Of a stretch of DNA of 64,000 nt, positions 25,663 through 35,076 are shown piece after piece. Both the position numbers and the translations under genes were made by a program. This stretch comes from CAYZZU01 sp964483105. Its GTDB lineage: Bacteria; CG2-30-53-67. Under the pieces are notes generated by a model, which worked only from the letters and a program-made list of their open reading frames with translations, was not told where the DNA came from and ran no database searches. The DNA lies in assembly GCA_964483105.1 (NCBI GenBank), contig CAYZZU010000002.1:1-64000 (forward strand). Reading direction: 5' to 3'. Within the stretch, counting starts at the first letter, position 1; each line of letters opens with the position of its first letter.

Positions 25663-27584
25663 AAACCAGGGGAAGGCTCGTCCTCCTTGTTCTTGCCGTT
25701 GTAACGGGAGCCGCGTCGGGATGGCTCGTGTCCAGGCTGACGGACCTTCCTCATGTGGAATCCCTGGAGACATACCATCCCGGTGAGCTCTCACGGATCT
25801 TCGCCGATGACGGAACCGTGATGGACGAACTCTTCCTCGAAAAAAGAGAGGAGGTCCCCCTTGAGCGGATCCCGGAGTCGCTGAGACAGGCTGTAATCGC
25901 TGTGGAGGATTCCCGTTTCTATTCCCATCATGGATTCGACTTCCGCGGCATCACCCGGGCATTGATCAAGAACCTCCTCGCCGGACGGATCGTCCAGGGA
26001 GGAAGCACGATCACCCAGCAACTCAGCAAGGTCCTTTTTTTCTCTCCTGACCGGACGTTGATCCGCAAACTCAAGGAAGCCATCCTCACCCTGCAGATCG
26101 AAAAACGTTACACCAAGAACCAGATCCTGACTCTCTATCTGAACCAGATCTACCTGGGTGCAGGATGTTATGGAGTACAGACCGCCTCCCGGAGATACTT
26201 CGGTAAAGATGTATCGGATCTGACCCTCGCGGAATCGGCCCTCCTGGCGGCCCTTCCGAAGTCTCCCTCGAAGTACTCCCCACTTTCCAACCCGGCAGAG
26301 GCCGCAAAGAGAAGAAACCTGGTCTTGAAGCGGATGGCGGCCCTGCACTATCTCTCTGAAGAAGATGCCGAACACGCGGGCGGGGAACCTCTGCCGGTCC
26401 GAAACAGTCGTCCTTCTGGCAGAATCGCCCCCTATTTTGTTCAGGAGATCATTCGGGAACTTGAAACACGCCTCGGCAGAGACACCCTCTACGAGGGTGG
26501 GCTCTCCATCCATACCTCTCTGGACACCCGGATGCAAGCGATTGCGCGCAAGGCCATAGCGGCCGGAATTCAGGCCATTCTCGCCCGTCACCCGGAGAAC
26601 CGCGAGAGCCCCCTCCAGGCGGCCCTGCTCGCTGTCGATCCCAGAACCGGGTCCATCAAGGCGCTGATCGGGGGGGCCGATTTTTCCTCCAGCCCCTTCA
26701 ACCGGACCACACGGGCTGAACGGCAGCCGGGCTCCGCCTTCAAACCGATCCTCTACGCGGCGGCGCTCCGGGAAGGATTCCAGGCCACCGATCTGCTGGA
26801 GAATTCTCCGCTTCGTTATCAGGACCCCAAAACCGGTCGGATCTGGACCCCCGACAACTTTTCCCACCAGTTCAGCAACCCCGTGACCCTGCGGCGCGCC
26901 CTGGAAAAATCCCTGAACATTCCCACGGTTCGTCTGCTTCAGGAAGTGGGCGTCGGAAAAGTGGTCGCCCTGGCAAAACGTCTGGGGATCGGAAGCAGGC
27001 TCTCCCCCTACCCTTCGCTGGCCCTGGGAACATCAGAGGTGACACTCCAGGAACTGACCTGCGCATACGCCGTCTTCGCAAATGGGGGGATCTATTCACA
27101 ACCAATCCGGATCCTTCGCGTCTATGACCGGAAGGGGAACCTTATCGAAAGCCATTCGCCGGCAACCAAGGCCGTCCTGGACAGACAGACCGCCTTCCTG
27201 ATCACCTACCTGCTGCAGGGAGTCGTGCAATCCGGAACCGGCGGAATCGCACGCAGGCTGAATCGGCCGGTCGCCGCCAAGACCGGCACCACCGACGACT
27301 ACAGCGACGCGTGGTTTATCGGCTACACTCCGAATCTGGTCACGGGGGTCTGGGTCGGGTATGACGACAGGACCTCCATTGGGGATGGGGAAACAGGCGC
27401 CCGGGCGGCGGGACCGATTTGGACCGGTTTCATGGAAGAGGTGCTGAGAAACCGGCCCGTAGCCCGTTTCCCCATCCCCCCTTCCATCATCTTCAGGAAA
27501 ATCGATGCGCGAACCGGTGGAACGGTAACCCCCATGTCCAGGGAAGTTATAGAAGAGGCCTTCCGCGAATCGGGCCGAAAATGA
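25659..27584 (+). CDS. Class A penicillin-binding protein (PBP1A family)
   Basis: 641 residues. Bifunctional cell-wall synthase anchored by an N-terminal TM (residues 6-26). Glycosyltransferase 51 domain: catalytic Glu 83 in AVEDSRFYSHHG, GGSTITQQLSK at 114-124, RKLKEAILTLQIEKRYTK. Transpeptidase: SAFK at 359-362 with the acylated serine, SLN at 418-420, KTGT at 541-544. Translationally coupled to the upstream degenerate kinase, an uncommon pairing that suggests a signal input to wall synthesis (inference). Confidence 0.96.
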   Translation: MKTRGRLVLLVLAVVTGAASGWLVSRLTDLPHVESLETYHPGELSRIFADDGTVMDELFLEKREEVPLERIPESLRQAVIAVEDSRFYSHHGFDFRGITRALIKNLLAGRIVQGGSTITQQLSKVLFFSPDRTLIRKLKEAILTLQIEKRYTKNQILTLYLNQIYLGAGCYGVQTASRRYFGKDVSDLTLAESALLAALPKSPSKYSPLSNPAEAAKRRNLVLKRMAALHYLSEEDAEHAGGEPLPVRNSRPSGRIAPYFVQEIIRELETRLGRDTLYEGGLSIHTSLDTRMQAIARKAIAAGIQAILARHPENRESPLQAALLAVDPRTGSIKALIGGADFSSSPFNRTTRAERQPGSAFKPILYAAALREGFQATDLLENSPLRYQDPKTGRIWTPDNFSHQFSNPVTLRRALEKSLNIPTVRLLQEVGVGKVVALAKRLGIGSRLSPYPSLALGTSEVTLQELTCAYAVFANGGIYSQPIRILRVYDRKGNLIESHSPATKAVLDRQTAFLITYLLQGVVQSGTGGIARRLNRPVAAKTGTTDDYSDAWFIGYTPNLVTGVWVGYDDRTSIGDGETGARAAGPIWTGFMEEVLRNRPVARFPIPPSIIFRKIDARTGGTVTPMSREVIEEAFRESGRK

Positions 27585-27587
27585 AAA

Positions 27588-27611
27588 ACCGGGAAAAGGT
27601 CCCTCTCCCGG
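27588..27611. terminator. Weak hairpin between convergent genes
   Basis: CCGGGA / TCCCGG, 6-bp stem with an 11-base loop, placed between the PBP stop (27584) and the convergent HD-GYP regulator stop (27615). No T-run, so it is only a possible terminator. Confidence 0.25.
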
Positions 27612-27614
27612 TCG

Positions 27615-28715
27615 TCATGAAACCGGGATTTCTACTGTAGGCAGGAGTCGCCCCCGGTGGGAAAGAATGGACACGAAGATCTTCACAATCTCCGGATCGA
27701 ATTGCGTTCCGGCGCAATTCTCCAGTTCTCCGATGACCCAGTTCTGGGGGCGTGCCCTCCGGTACGGACGATTGGAGATCATGGCGTCGTAGCTGTCAAT
27801 GATTCCTATAATCCTCGCGCAGAGCGGAATCTCCTCACCCTTCAGGCCATCGGGATAACCGCCCCCGTCGTAGGATTCATGGTGATGAAGAATAATGGAA
27901 AGTACTTCCTGCGGCAGTCGCAGGGGCTCTACCAGCTCGACACCACGCCGGGGATGTTCACGCATCTCCTCCCATTCCAACGGGTTCAGCTTCCCCGCCT
28001 TGTTCAGGATGTCGTTGCTGATCCCGATCTTTCCGATATCGTGCAGGAAGGCAGCGATTCGGAGAAATTCTCTCTCCTCTTCCGGCAATCCCATATTTTC
28101 GGCGATCACCTGGGCGTATCGGTCCACCCTCTTTGAGTGGTGGTGCATATTCGGGTTCTTCTCCTCAAGAGTCCTGGAGAGAACACTGACAAAATCCATG
28201 AGCCCCAGGTCCCGGTACAAGGGAAAGACATCCCGGGAACACGCGTTCCACCTTCCGACCAGGGCCTGTCTCAGTTCCGCCCGGACCTGGACCTTCTCGG
28301 CATCGCCGAGAAGATTCCGGACCACCTCCCGCATTCCCTCCTGCATCCGCTTCTTTCGGACCGCCCGGTTCGTGACGGAGACAATCTCGGAAACATTGAA
28401 CGGTTTGGTCAGGTAGTCAAAGGCGCCGTAACGAATTGCCTGCTGTGCCGTGGCCAGCGTACCGTACCCGGTAATGATGACCACTTCAACATCCTCATGT
28501 TCCTGCTTGATCCTCTTCAAGACCTCGATTCCATCCATATCGGCCATATTCAGATCCAACGTCACAATATCGTAGGATCTTTTCGAAATCATCCGGAGAG
28601 CCTTCCCCCCGCTCTGAGCAGTATCAATACGGTAATGGGGTTTCATGATCATACGGATCGATTCCAGGGGACCTATCTCGTCATCTACCACCAGCAAATT
28701 TCCTCTGCAGACCAT
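27615..28715 (-). CDS. Response regulator with HD-GYP phosphodiesterase output
   Basis: 366 residues from ATG 28715 (AAGGAG six bases upstream); a GTG at 28736 is in frame but lies before that ribosome site. Receiver domain with phospho-acceptor Asp 54 (TLDLNMADMDG) and Lys in YLTKPF. HD-GYP domain complete: HD at 225-226 (FLHDIGKIG) and HHESYDGGGYP at 278-288, so c-di-GMP hydrolysis to GMP is expected. A sigma-54 promoter lies about 60 bases upstream and an NtrC-type regulator gene just beyond. Confidence 0.92.
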   Translation of the reverse strand: MVCRGNLLVVDDEIGPLESIRMIMKPHYRIDTAQSGGKALRMISKRSYDIVTLDLNMADMDGIEVLKRIKQEHEDVEVVIITGYGTLATAQQAIRYGAFDYLTKPFNVSEIVSVTNRAVRKKRMQEGMREVVRNLLGDAEKVQVRAELRQALVGRWNACSRDVFPLYRDLGLMDFVSVLSRTLEEKNPNMHHHSKRVDRYAQVIAENMGLPEEEREFLRIAAFLHDIGKIGISNDILNKAGKLNPLEWEEMREHPRRGVELVEPLRLPQEVLSIILHHHESYDGGGYPDGLKGEEIPLCARIIGIIDSYDAMISNRPYRRARPQNWVIGELENCAGTQFDPEIVKIFVSILSHRGRLLPTVEIPVS

Positions 28716-28787
28716 CCACGGCTCCTTCTTGATCACTTGCCACTGTTTATTCCAGGATTTCCGAAAAAGACAGACACGTCCCCAATA

Positions 28788-28803
28788 AGCAAAAAAAATG
28801 CCA
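28788..28803 (-). promoter_or_regulatory. Sigma-54 (-24/-12) promoter for the HD-GYP regulator
   Basis: Minus-strand TGGCATTTTTTTTGCT keeps the invariant GG-N10-GC spacing and matches the TGGCA...TTGCT consensus. Predicted transcription start near 28777, giving a 60-base leader to the ATG at 28715. It lies in the 329-base gap after the NtrC-type gene; I see no other gene in that gap. Confidence 0.7.
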
Positions 28804-29044
28804 TCTAATACCCTGAATAAAACAAAACAGACAGTATAATCTTCTCAAGGCAGAATTCCACAGGTACATGCTTGATTTCCATTGTAAATCAAAGCAAATC
28901 GTACATAGAAGCCACCAAGTCTACTCCACCCCATCCACGGAACCATCCTGCCCGAATAGAATGACAGGCATCCGGGAAAATCATCCACCAGGAGTCCCCT
29001 CCGGCCCATTCCGGCCTGATTCCGGGCAAAAAAGTCCTTCTCTA

Positions 29045-30436
29045 TCACTCGATCCCGTACTTGTCCACCTTGTAACGGAGCATCTTACGCGTGATCCGCA
29101 ATGTCTCCGCGGCCCGTGTCTTGTTACCGCGGGTCCTTTTCAGGGCATTGATGATCATCTTCTTTTCAAAGGCTTCTATGGTTTGAGAAAGGGACTGTCC
29201 CTTCTCCATGAAGTTTCGATCCAGCCAGTCGGAATCCATCTGCAGGGAACGGATCTTTTCCGGAAGATCCTCCGGTCGGATCGTATCACCGTCACAGAAG
29301 GCGACACAACGTTCGATCACATTCTCCAGTTCCCTGACGTTTCCGGGCCAGTGGTATTCCATGAGAAGTTCCAGGGCCTCCTTGGAGACGGAGGGAACGG
29401 AACACCCGTCCTCATCTCGAATCTTCTGCAGGATATGATTGACCAAGGGATGAATATCGTTCTTGCGCTCCCGGAGCGGGGGAATACGGATGGGAACCAC
29501 GTTGATCCGATAATAGAGATCCTCCCGGAACTGCTTCTGCCGCATGGCCTCTTCCAGATCCCGGTTCGTCGCAACGATAAAACGGACATCCAGCTTTTCA
29601 TTCACCGAAGAACCGAGACGTGTGAACTCCCTCTCCTGAAGGACCCGAAGGAGTTTCACCTGGGCGCTCATGGGAAGTTCTCCGATCTCATCCAGAAAGA
29701 GGGTCCCACCGTTGGCCAGCTCAAACTTTCCCCGCTTTCTTTCCCGGGCGTCCGTATAGGCCCCTTTTTCATGCCCGAACAACTCGTTTTCAATCAGAGT
29801 CTCCGGAAGGGCGGCCACGTTCACCGCCACGAACGGCCTGTTTCTCCGGTTACTGTTATAATGAACAGCCCTCGCGATCAGCTCTTTCCCGGTCCCGCTT
29901 TCTCCGTAGATGGCCACGGTCGATTTCTTGTCCGCGATCTGTCGGATCGTTTGAAAGACTTTCTTCATACCATCGGTCCGGCCCACGATGTGATCGAAAT
30001 TGTAGGACCGCTCCACCTCGGACCGAAGGCTCGTAACCTCCCTCATCAGGTTGATCTTTTCCAGGGCCCTCTTCACGACCAGTCGAATCTCATCGACATC
30101 AAAAGGCTTGGTAATATAGTCCTCGGCCCCCAGTTTCATAGCCTCCACGGCGTTCCGGACGGTTTTGGTCGCCGTGATCATGATCACCTTGGACAGATGA
30201 TGATTCTCCTTGATCCGCCGCAGAACCTCGATACCGTCCATCCGTGGCATCTTCACATCCAGGAGAATCACTTCCGGGACATCCTCCCGGATCACCCGCA
30301 GAGCCTCCACGCCGGTCTCGGCGGAAAGGACCCGGTAGTCGTTCTCAAAGATCATCCTGACCGATTCACGGACACCCGGTTCGTCATCCACAACAAGCAG
30401 ACGGGGAGACTCACTGGTCTTTGCTGCATCAGACAT
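29045..30436 (-). CDS. NtrC-family sigma-54-dependent response regulator
   Basis: 463 residues from ATG 30436 (AGAGGA ribosome site); a TTG at 30478 is less likely. Receiver with Asp 60 (ILLDVKMPRMDG) and Lys 110. AAA+ domain with Walker A GESGTGK 178-184, the sigma-54-contact loop as GAYTDA (225-230, consensus GAFTGA), Walker B LFLDEIGE, arginine fingers in FREDLYYR. C-terminal Fis-type helix-turn-helix (GNKTRAAETLRITRKMLRYKV). Predicted to activate sigma-54 promoters, plausibly the one at 28.8 kb. Its kinase is not adjacent; the GAF kinase at 32-33.4 kb is a candidate. Confidence 0.94.
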   Translation of the reverse strand: MSDAAKTSESPRLLVVDDEPGVRESVRMIFENDYRVLSAETGVEALRVIREDVPEVILLDVKMPRMDGIEVLRRIKENHHLSKVIMITATKTVRNAVEAMKLGAEDYITKPFDVDEIRLVVKRALEKINLMREVTSLRSEVERSYNFDHIVGRTDGMKKVFQTIRQIADKKSTVAIYGESGTGKELIARAVHYNSNRRNRPFVAVNVAALPETLIENELFGHEKGAYTDARERKRGKFELANGGTLFLDEIGELPMSAQVKLLRVLQEREFTRLGSSVNEKLDVRFIVATNRDLEEAMRQKQFREDLYYRINVVPIRIPPLRERKNDIHPLVNHILQKIRDEDGCSVPSVSKEALELLMEYHWPGNVRELENVIERCVAFCDGDTIRPEDLPEKIRSLQMDSDWLDRNFMEKGQSLSQTIEAFEKKMIINALKRTRGNKTRAAETLRITRKMLRYKVDKYGIE

Positions 30437-30495
30437 TGGATCCTCTTGATTCCGATCTGTTTCTATGGAAGTTTCCAAGATTGGTACTATAGATT

Positions 30496-30525
30496 ATTGT
30501 ATTACCGTACCGGCCGAAAAGTCAA
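30496..30525 (-). promoter_or_regulatory. Sigma-70-type promoter for the NtrC-family gene
   Basis: Minus-strand TTGACT (30520-30525), 18-base spacer, TACAAT (30496-30501); five of six matches in each box. Predicted start near 30489, about 50 bases before the ATG. Overlaps the downstream edge of the fetB-like gene. Confidence 0.6.
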
Positions 30526-30534
30526 TATACAGCG

Positions 30535-31332
30535 TCAATTTCTGAGAAGATCGTACCGGATCTGGTGGGCAGAAGTGAAAAACCGTTTGGAGAGAAGTTT
30601 GACCATCAGGAGCGCGCTGAGCATCACAGCCGATGAGATCATGATCATCACCACAATCTGATAGCGGACGGCTATCATCGGAGAAGCGCCGGCCAGGATC
30701 TGTCCCGTCATCATGCCGGGCAGGGAAACCAATCCCACAACCATCATACTGTTCAAGGTTGGAAGCATCGCCGCATGGATCGCGCACCGTCTCGCGGCGG
30801 ACGAGGCCCTGCTGACCCCGAAACCGAGAGAAAGCAGGGTCTCCATCTCCTTCTCCCGCAGAATCAGCTCTCCCCGGTACCGCTCGGCGCTCAGGGAGGC
30901 GCCGTTCATGGCGTTGCCGATAATCATCCCCGCCAGGGGAATCAGATAACGGGGGTTGTACCAGGGGTGGATTCGCAAAATGATCGTCGTTACCACCACG
31001 ATCGTGACCCCCGCTCCGAGCCCGAGGGAGAGGGCCATCATCCCGTAGAGCCGGAAGTCCCGCTGTTTCAACCGACCGACCCCGGCCTGACAAGCGGCCC
31101 CGATCATGAGGGCCAGGAGAAGTAGAACCAGATACCACCGGTTCACGGAAAAGAGTACATCGAGAACATACCCGACCAGGAAAAGTTGAGTGAAGGTACG
31201 CAGAACTCCGATCAGATAATCCCTTTCCTGCCGGAGATTCTCTACAAGGGACAACGCCACAACCAGCAGAATCAGAATGGACGTCAGGCTGAGCTGTGTC
31301 CACCCGATCGGAATAATCGGCTCCTTCATCAT
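30535..31332 (-). CDS. fetB: FetB/YbbM-type ABC transporter permease
   Basis: 265 residues with about seven TM segments and the family signature PLAGMIIGNAMNGASLSAERY plus a soluble loop (GELILREKEMETLLSLGFGVSRA). UPF0014 family; E. coli FetAB is linked to iron export and oxidative-stress resistance, related plant STAR2/ALS proteins to aluminium tolerance. ATG overlaps the stop of the ATPase gene by four bases, so the pair forms one transporter. Substrate here is inferred only. Confidence 0.88.
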   Translation of the reverse strand: MMKEPIIPIGWTQLSLTSILILLVVALSLVENLRQERDYLIGVLRTFTQLFLVGYVLDVLFSVNRWYLVLLLLALMIGAACQAGVGRLKQRDFRLYGMMALSLGLGAGVTIVVVTTIILRIHPWYNPRYLIPLAGMIIGNAMNGASLSAERYRGELILREKEMETLLSLGFGVSRASSAARRCAIHAAMLPTLNSMMVVGLVSLPGMMTGQILAGASPMIAVRYQIVVMIMISSAVMLSALLMVKLLSKRFFTSAHQIRYDLLRN

Positions 31333-32003
31333 GCCGGAATCACCTCCCGATGCCTTAAAAAGAGAGTTCTGCCCTGAAGGCGCGCTGCGAAAGAATCGCT
31401 GTGGGTCACCACCACAAAGGTAATTTTCTCCGTCCGGTTGATCCGGCGGATGGTCTCGGCCAGAAGATCACGGTTCTGCCGGTCCAGGGCGGAGGTGGGT
31501 TCGTCCAGAAGAATTATCTTGGGAGACATCATGAGGGTTCGGGCGATGCATACCCGTTGTTTTTCTCCCAGAGAGAGCCGGCGGGCCGAACGATTCAAAA
31601 GATCCGCTCCCAACCCCACGGAAGCGAGTACATCACAAAATCTCCGGTCCACGCTGTCGGAAGATTTTCGATCCGACAGGCTGAGTTCGAGATTATCCCG
31701 AACGGTCCCCTCCACCAGGAACGGCTCCTGAGAGACCAGGGCGATCTCCCGGCGGAGTTCCCGGGGGTTTCGTTCGCGGATTTCCCTCCCATGATACAGA
31801 ATCTCCCCCTCGTCCGGATCTTCCAGTCGGTTCATCAGCCGGAGAAGTGAGGTCTTCCCCGCCCCGGAAGGCCCGATCAGAATCAGGATCTCGCCCTCAC
31901 GGATCGAGAAATGGATTTTTCTCAGAACAGGTTCCGACCACGTCCTCCCTGAGAAACGATGCCGGAAACTGACATTTCTAAGTTCAAGGAGAATTGGATT
32001 CAT
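31329..32003 (-). CDS. fetA: FetA/YbbL-type ABC transporter ATPase
   Basis: 224 residues. Walker A GPSGAGKTS near 44-52, Q-loop VSQEPFL, signature RRLSLGEKQRVCIAR (LSLGE rather than LSGGE/Q), Walker B IILLDEPTSALD, H-loop VVTHS. Energises the adjacent FetB-like permease. Starts 20 bases inside the 3' end of the upstream kinase gene, so it is translated from the same message. Confidence 0.9.
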   Translation of the reverse strand: MNPILLELRNVSFRHRFSGRTWSEPVLRKIHFSIREGEILILIGPSGAGKTSLLRLMNRLEDPDEGEILYHGREIRERNPRELRREIALVSQEPFLVEGTVRDNLELSLSDRKSSDSVDRRFCDVLASVGLGADLLNRSARRLSLGEKQRVCIARTLMMSPKIILLDEPTSALDRQNRDLLAETIRRINRTEKITFVVVTHSDSFAARLQGRTLFLRHREVIPA

Positions 32004-33375
32004 TCCCGTGGTTCAACGCGCTCTTTCCATCCGGTCCGGAAAGACGCCGTGCCCCCTCCTTCCTGCGCTCATGATGCCCGGGATTCTTCGGAAGGTGAAG
32101 CGTAAAAGTCGTCCCTTCTCCCGGACGGCTCTCCACGGCAATACTCCCCAGATGCTCTTCGACAATCTGCCGGGAGATGGCAAGCCCCAAACCCGTACCT
32201 GAAGATTTGGTGGTATAAAACGGAGTGAAGAGTCTCCCGAGTTCTTCCTCACACATCCCGACTCCCGTGTCCTCAATCTCGACATGGACAAAACCGAGGT
32301 CCCCTGCTTCCCGGTCGTACCGCGTGCGCAGGAAGACCGTTCCCTCACCGTCCACGGAGTCAAAGGCGTTCTGCAGGATATTGAGAAAAACCTGCCTCAT
32401 CTGTCCCGGGTCGCACAGGATCTCTTCGCCGCCTTCCGTATCAAAATGACAGAGGAAGTGGACCTTCTTTCTCAATGCGGCCGGCTCCAGCAGGGTCACA
32501 ACCTCGGAAATCAGTGAATGGAGATCAACGGAACGCAGTTCCGGATTGGATGGACGTGAAAAGGTCAGGAGATCCTCCACGAGTCTGGAGAGGCGTTCCA
32601 CCTCGTTGGAAGCCACCTTCTGGAAACGCTCCCGGAATTCCCTGTCTTCGTACCTTTCCGGTAGAAGTTGAAAATAAGTCTTGATGGATACGAGGGGATT
32701 CCGGATCTCGTGGGCCAGACTGGCCGTCAGGGTCCCGAGGACGGCCAACCGGTCCGTGCGCCGTATCCTGGCCTGGGAATGCCGGATTTTCTCTCTTAAG
32801 AAGGTATTTTGGAGAACCCACGCGATCGGGGCGAAAAGCAGGGGGAGTTCCTCCAATCGCCGGAAGCGCAGGATCCGTCCTCCTCTGCGACAATTCATGT
32901 TGATAAACCCGACCAGATCCCCCCCCGCCAACAGGGGAACCGTAACACGGGATGAAAGCCGCTCCATTCGCTCCCGAATCGATTTCAGATTCGATCCTCC
33001 CCCCTCGCCGGGAAGAGAGGATCGAACCACAGGCTTCAAGGAACGTTTCAGGAGCTCCACGAATGGATCCGAGGCACGCACGGGATCGGCCTCCCGAACG
33101 TCCGGCTCTTTCCCGGAGAGGTCGATACGCACATAATCATCCTGCTGCCCCTGCACATACAAGGATACCTCATCCAGTTCCAGATGCCTTTTCAAAAGGG
33201 AAGAGATTTCGGCGGGGAAGGTCTCCCGACCTGCGTGATCGAACAGGCTTTTCCGGAGGTCATGGGCGAGGTCTTCGAACAATCCCACGCGGCCTCCAGC
33301 CGTATCGGCTGAAACACAATGCTCTGAACGGGAAAGATCTGAGTCCATAACCGGACGATTCCTCGTGCTGGTCAT
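31984..33375 (-). CDS. Soluble GAF-domain sensor histidine kinase
   Basis: 463 residues, no TM. GAF-like sensor region (about 45-195), then HisKA with His 222 (LTASLAHEIRNPLVSIKTYFQLL) and a complete HATPase_c domain (NILQNAFDSV, EDTGVGM, FTPFYTTKSSGTGLGLAISRQIV). ATG overlaps the stop of the GAF-HD-GYP gene by four bases. NtrB-like in architecture; may phosphorylate one of the local receivers (the NtrC-type protein at 29-30.4 kb or the HD-GYP regulator). Confidence 0.9.
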   Translation of the reverse strand: MTSTRNRPVMDSDLSRSEHCVSADTAGGRVGLFEDLAHDLRKSLFDHAGRETFPAEISSLLKRHLELDEVSLYVQGQQDDYVRIDLSGKEPDVREADPVRASDPFVELLKRSLKPVVRSSLPGEGGGSNLKSIRERMERLSSRVTVPLLAGGDLVGFINMNCRRGGRILRFRRLEELPLLFAPIAWVLQNTFLREKIRHSQARIRRTDRLAVLGTLTASLAHEIRNPLVSIKTYFQLLPERYEDREFRERFQKVASNEVERLSRLVEDLLTFSRPSNPELRSVDLHSLISEVVTLLEPAALRKKVHFLCHFDTEGGEEILCDPGQMRQVFLNILQNAFDSVDGEGTVFLRTRYDREAGDLGFVHVEIEDTGVGMCEEELGRLFTPFYTTKSSGTGLGLAISRQIVEEHLGSIAVESRPGEGTTFTLHLPKNPGHHERRKEGARRLSGPDGKSALNHGNESNSP

Positions 33376-34631
33376 CGGTTGGCGGACAGGCTGCCTTCGC
33401 AGATCAAACCGCGAAGCAACCCCAAAATCCGCTCCGCATCAAAATTCTCCCGCAAACAGGGGAGTATCCTGGGATTCGGTAAGCTTCCGGACAACTCCTT
33501 TTCCAGAACCCGAAAGAATCCTTCCACCGTCCTTTCATCGAAATGGGTTCCAACACAACGCCGAATCTCCTTGAGCGTCTCCGCAAGACTGATCTTTTTC
33601 CGGTAAGGACGATCGGTGGTCATGGCGTCAAAAGCATCGGCCAGGGTGATGATCCGGACCCCGGGAGGGAGTTCCGCGCCCCGCAGTCCGTCGGGATATC
33701 CATTCCCGTCCACCTTCTCATGATGATGGCGCGCCAGAGTCGAGAGGTCCCCCCAGGGGAACCTGATCTTGGACAGAATCTCGGATCCCACCGCAGGATG
33801 ACGGTGCATCTCCATCCTTTCCTCCTCCGTCAAACCGGAGGTCTTTCGGATAATCGCGTTGTCCACGGCGATCTTGCCGATATCGTGGAGAAGGCCGGAC
33901 AGACGGAGCGCTTCCAGCTCCTCCCCGGACAGGCCGAGTTCTTCACCGATGGCCACGGCGTATTGAGAAACCCGCGCGGAATGTCCGCGGGTGTACTCGT
34001 CTTTGGCATCAATGGCCGTGGCAAAGGCCTTGATCGTATCACTGTATATGGCGTGCAGGTTTTTGTACAGAACCCGATTTTCCTCCGCCTTGTTCTGAAG
34101 GAGGGTAAAGAGCTTCTGGTTGTATAAGGCCACTGAAAGCTGCTGGCACATCAGGGAGAGGACCTGGAGATCCTCCTCACTGTACGTCCCGCCGCTGAAA
34201 CGTCCCCCCACGGCAATCATTCCAAGCAGTTCCTCCGCCATGCGAAGTGGGAGAACCAGCGTTGCGCTCAACCGCTCCAGCTCCTTCCGGTTGCGCTTGT
34301 AAAACCCTCTGAGAGGTTCCGGACACTGCTTGAGATCTACAAGGTGGGGGACCTGAAGAAAGGCTTCCCGATCTTGACCTTTCAGTCGCAAGGAGATCTT
34401 CTCCTCACCTTCCACTCCCCGGCAGGAAACCGGCATCATTCCGCAAATCGAGGAATCAAAGCGAAAGATCGCCCCCTGTGCCGCCGAAAGCGTCCCCAAA
34501 ATAACATACAGGCCGGAACGGGCGACCTCCCGGAAATCCCCTTTGGAGGTGATCACCTCGCCCAGATCGTTCAACGAACTGAAGGTATAGACGACCTTCC
34601 TCAAACGGTCACCGGCACTCTTTGAAGACAC
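33372..34631 (-). CDS. GAF-HD-GYP cyclic-di-GMP phosphodiesterase
   Basis: 419 residues. GAF domain (about 30-180) followed by an intact HD-GYP domain: HD at 249-250 (LLHDIGKIA), HHEKVDGNGYP at 303-313, and DAFDAMTTDRPYR. Starts at GTG 34631 with a G-rich ribosome site; the STAS gene stop is 17 bases upstream. Second HD-GYP protein within 7 kb, sitting between a partner-switching module and a kinase. Confidence 0.92.
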   Translation of the reverse strand: MSSKSAGDRLRKVVYTFSSLNDLGEVITSKGDFREVARSGLYVILGTLSAAQGAIFRFDSSICGMMPVSCRGVEGEEKISLRLKGQDREAFLQVPHLVDLKQCPEPLRGFYKRNRKELERLSATLVLPLRMAEELLGMIAVGGRFSGGTYSEEDLQVLSLMCQQLSVALYNQKLFTLLQNKAEENRVLYKNLHAIYSDTIKAFATAIDAKDEYTRGHSARVSQYAVAIGEELGLSGEELEALRLSGLLHDIGKIAVDNAIIRKTSGLTEEERMEMHRHPAVGSEILSKIRFPWGDLSTLARHHHEKVDGNGYPDGLRGAELPPGVRIITLADAFDAMTTDRPYRKKISLAETLKEIRRCVGTHFDERTVEGFFRVLEKELSGSLPNPRILPCLRENFDAERILGLLRGLICEGSLSANR

Positions 34632-34648
34632 ATCCCCCCCCGGAATCG

Positions 34649-35002
34649 TTACGCGCCCTGAGCTGCATAGCGGATGGCGTCTTTTTCATTCTGGAAGACC
34701 GGCGCGAAACGGGTCAACCCCATCCACTCCATCACCTCGGAGTTGCTGGAAGACAGATTCGTGAAACAAACGGTCCCCTTGGCCTTTCTCACCCGGTCGA
34801 TCAACCCGATGAGAATCGAAATCCCGATGCTGTTGATAATCATGGAATCCTCAAAGTTGATAATGACCTTCCGGTACCCATCCTTCAAAACCGCTTCACA
34901 CTGTTCCTCAATCTTCTCCCCTCCCAGGTTGTTGATATACCCATGAGTATAAAAGATCACCAGATCTTCCAAAAACTTGGCCTGAACATGAAAGCGCCCC
35001 AT
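34649..35002 (-). CDS. STAS-domain anti-sigma-factor-antagonist-like protein
   Basis: 117 residues from ATG 35002 with AAGGAG six bases upstream. The whole protein is one STAS domain: a conserved phosphorylatable serine near residue 58 (MIINSIGISILIGLIDRV), preceded by VIINFED. Such proteins bind an RsbW-like kinase in partner switching. It lies 74 bases downstream of the ATPase/RsbW fusion gene. Confidence 0.88.
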   Translation of the reverse strand: MGRFHVQAKFLEDLVIFYTHGYINNLGGEKIEEQCEAVLKDGYRKVIINFEDSMIINSIGISILIGLIDRVRKAKGTVCFTNLSSSNSEVMEWMGLTRFAPVFQNEKDAIRYAAQGA

Positions 35003-35076
35003 TCCCTTCTCCTTTGTCCTTCCCCTTCCTTCTCGGATGACTTTCGACTCCGGATTTTCCGCCCCCCGAATCCGCA

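Noticed and set aside
28868..30661. 597-codon plus-strand open frame
   Set aside because: Lies entirely opposite the NtrC-family gene, whose domains and ribosome site are clear.
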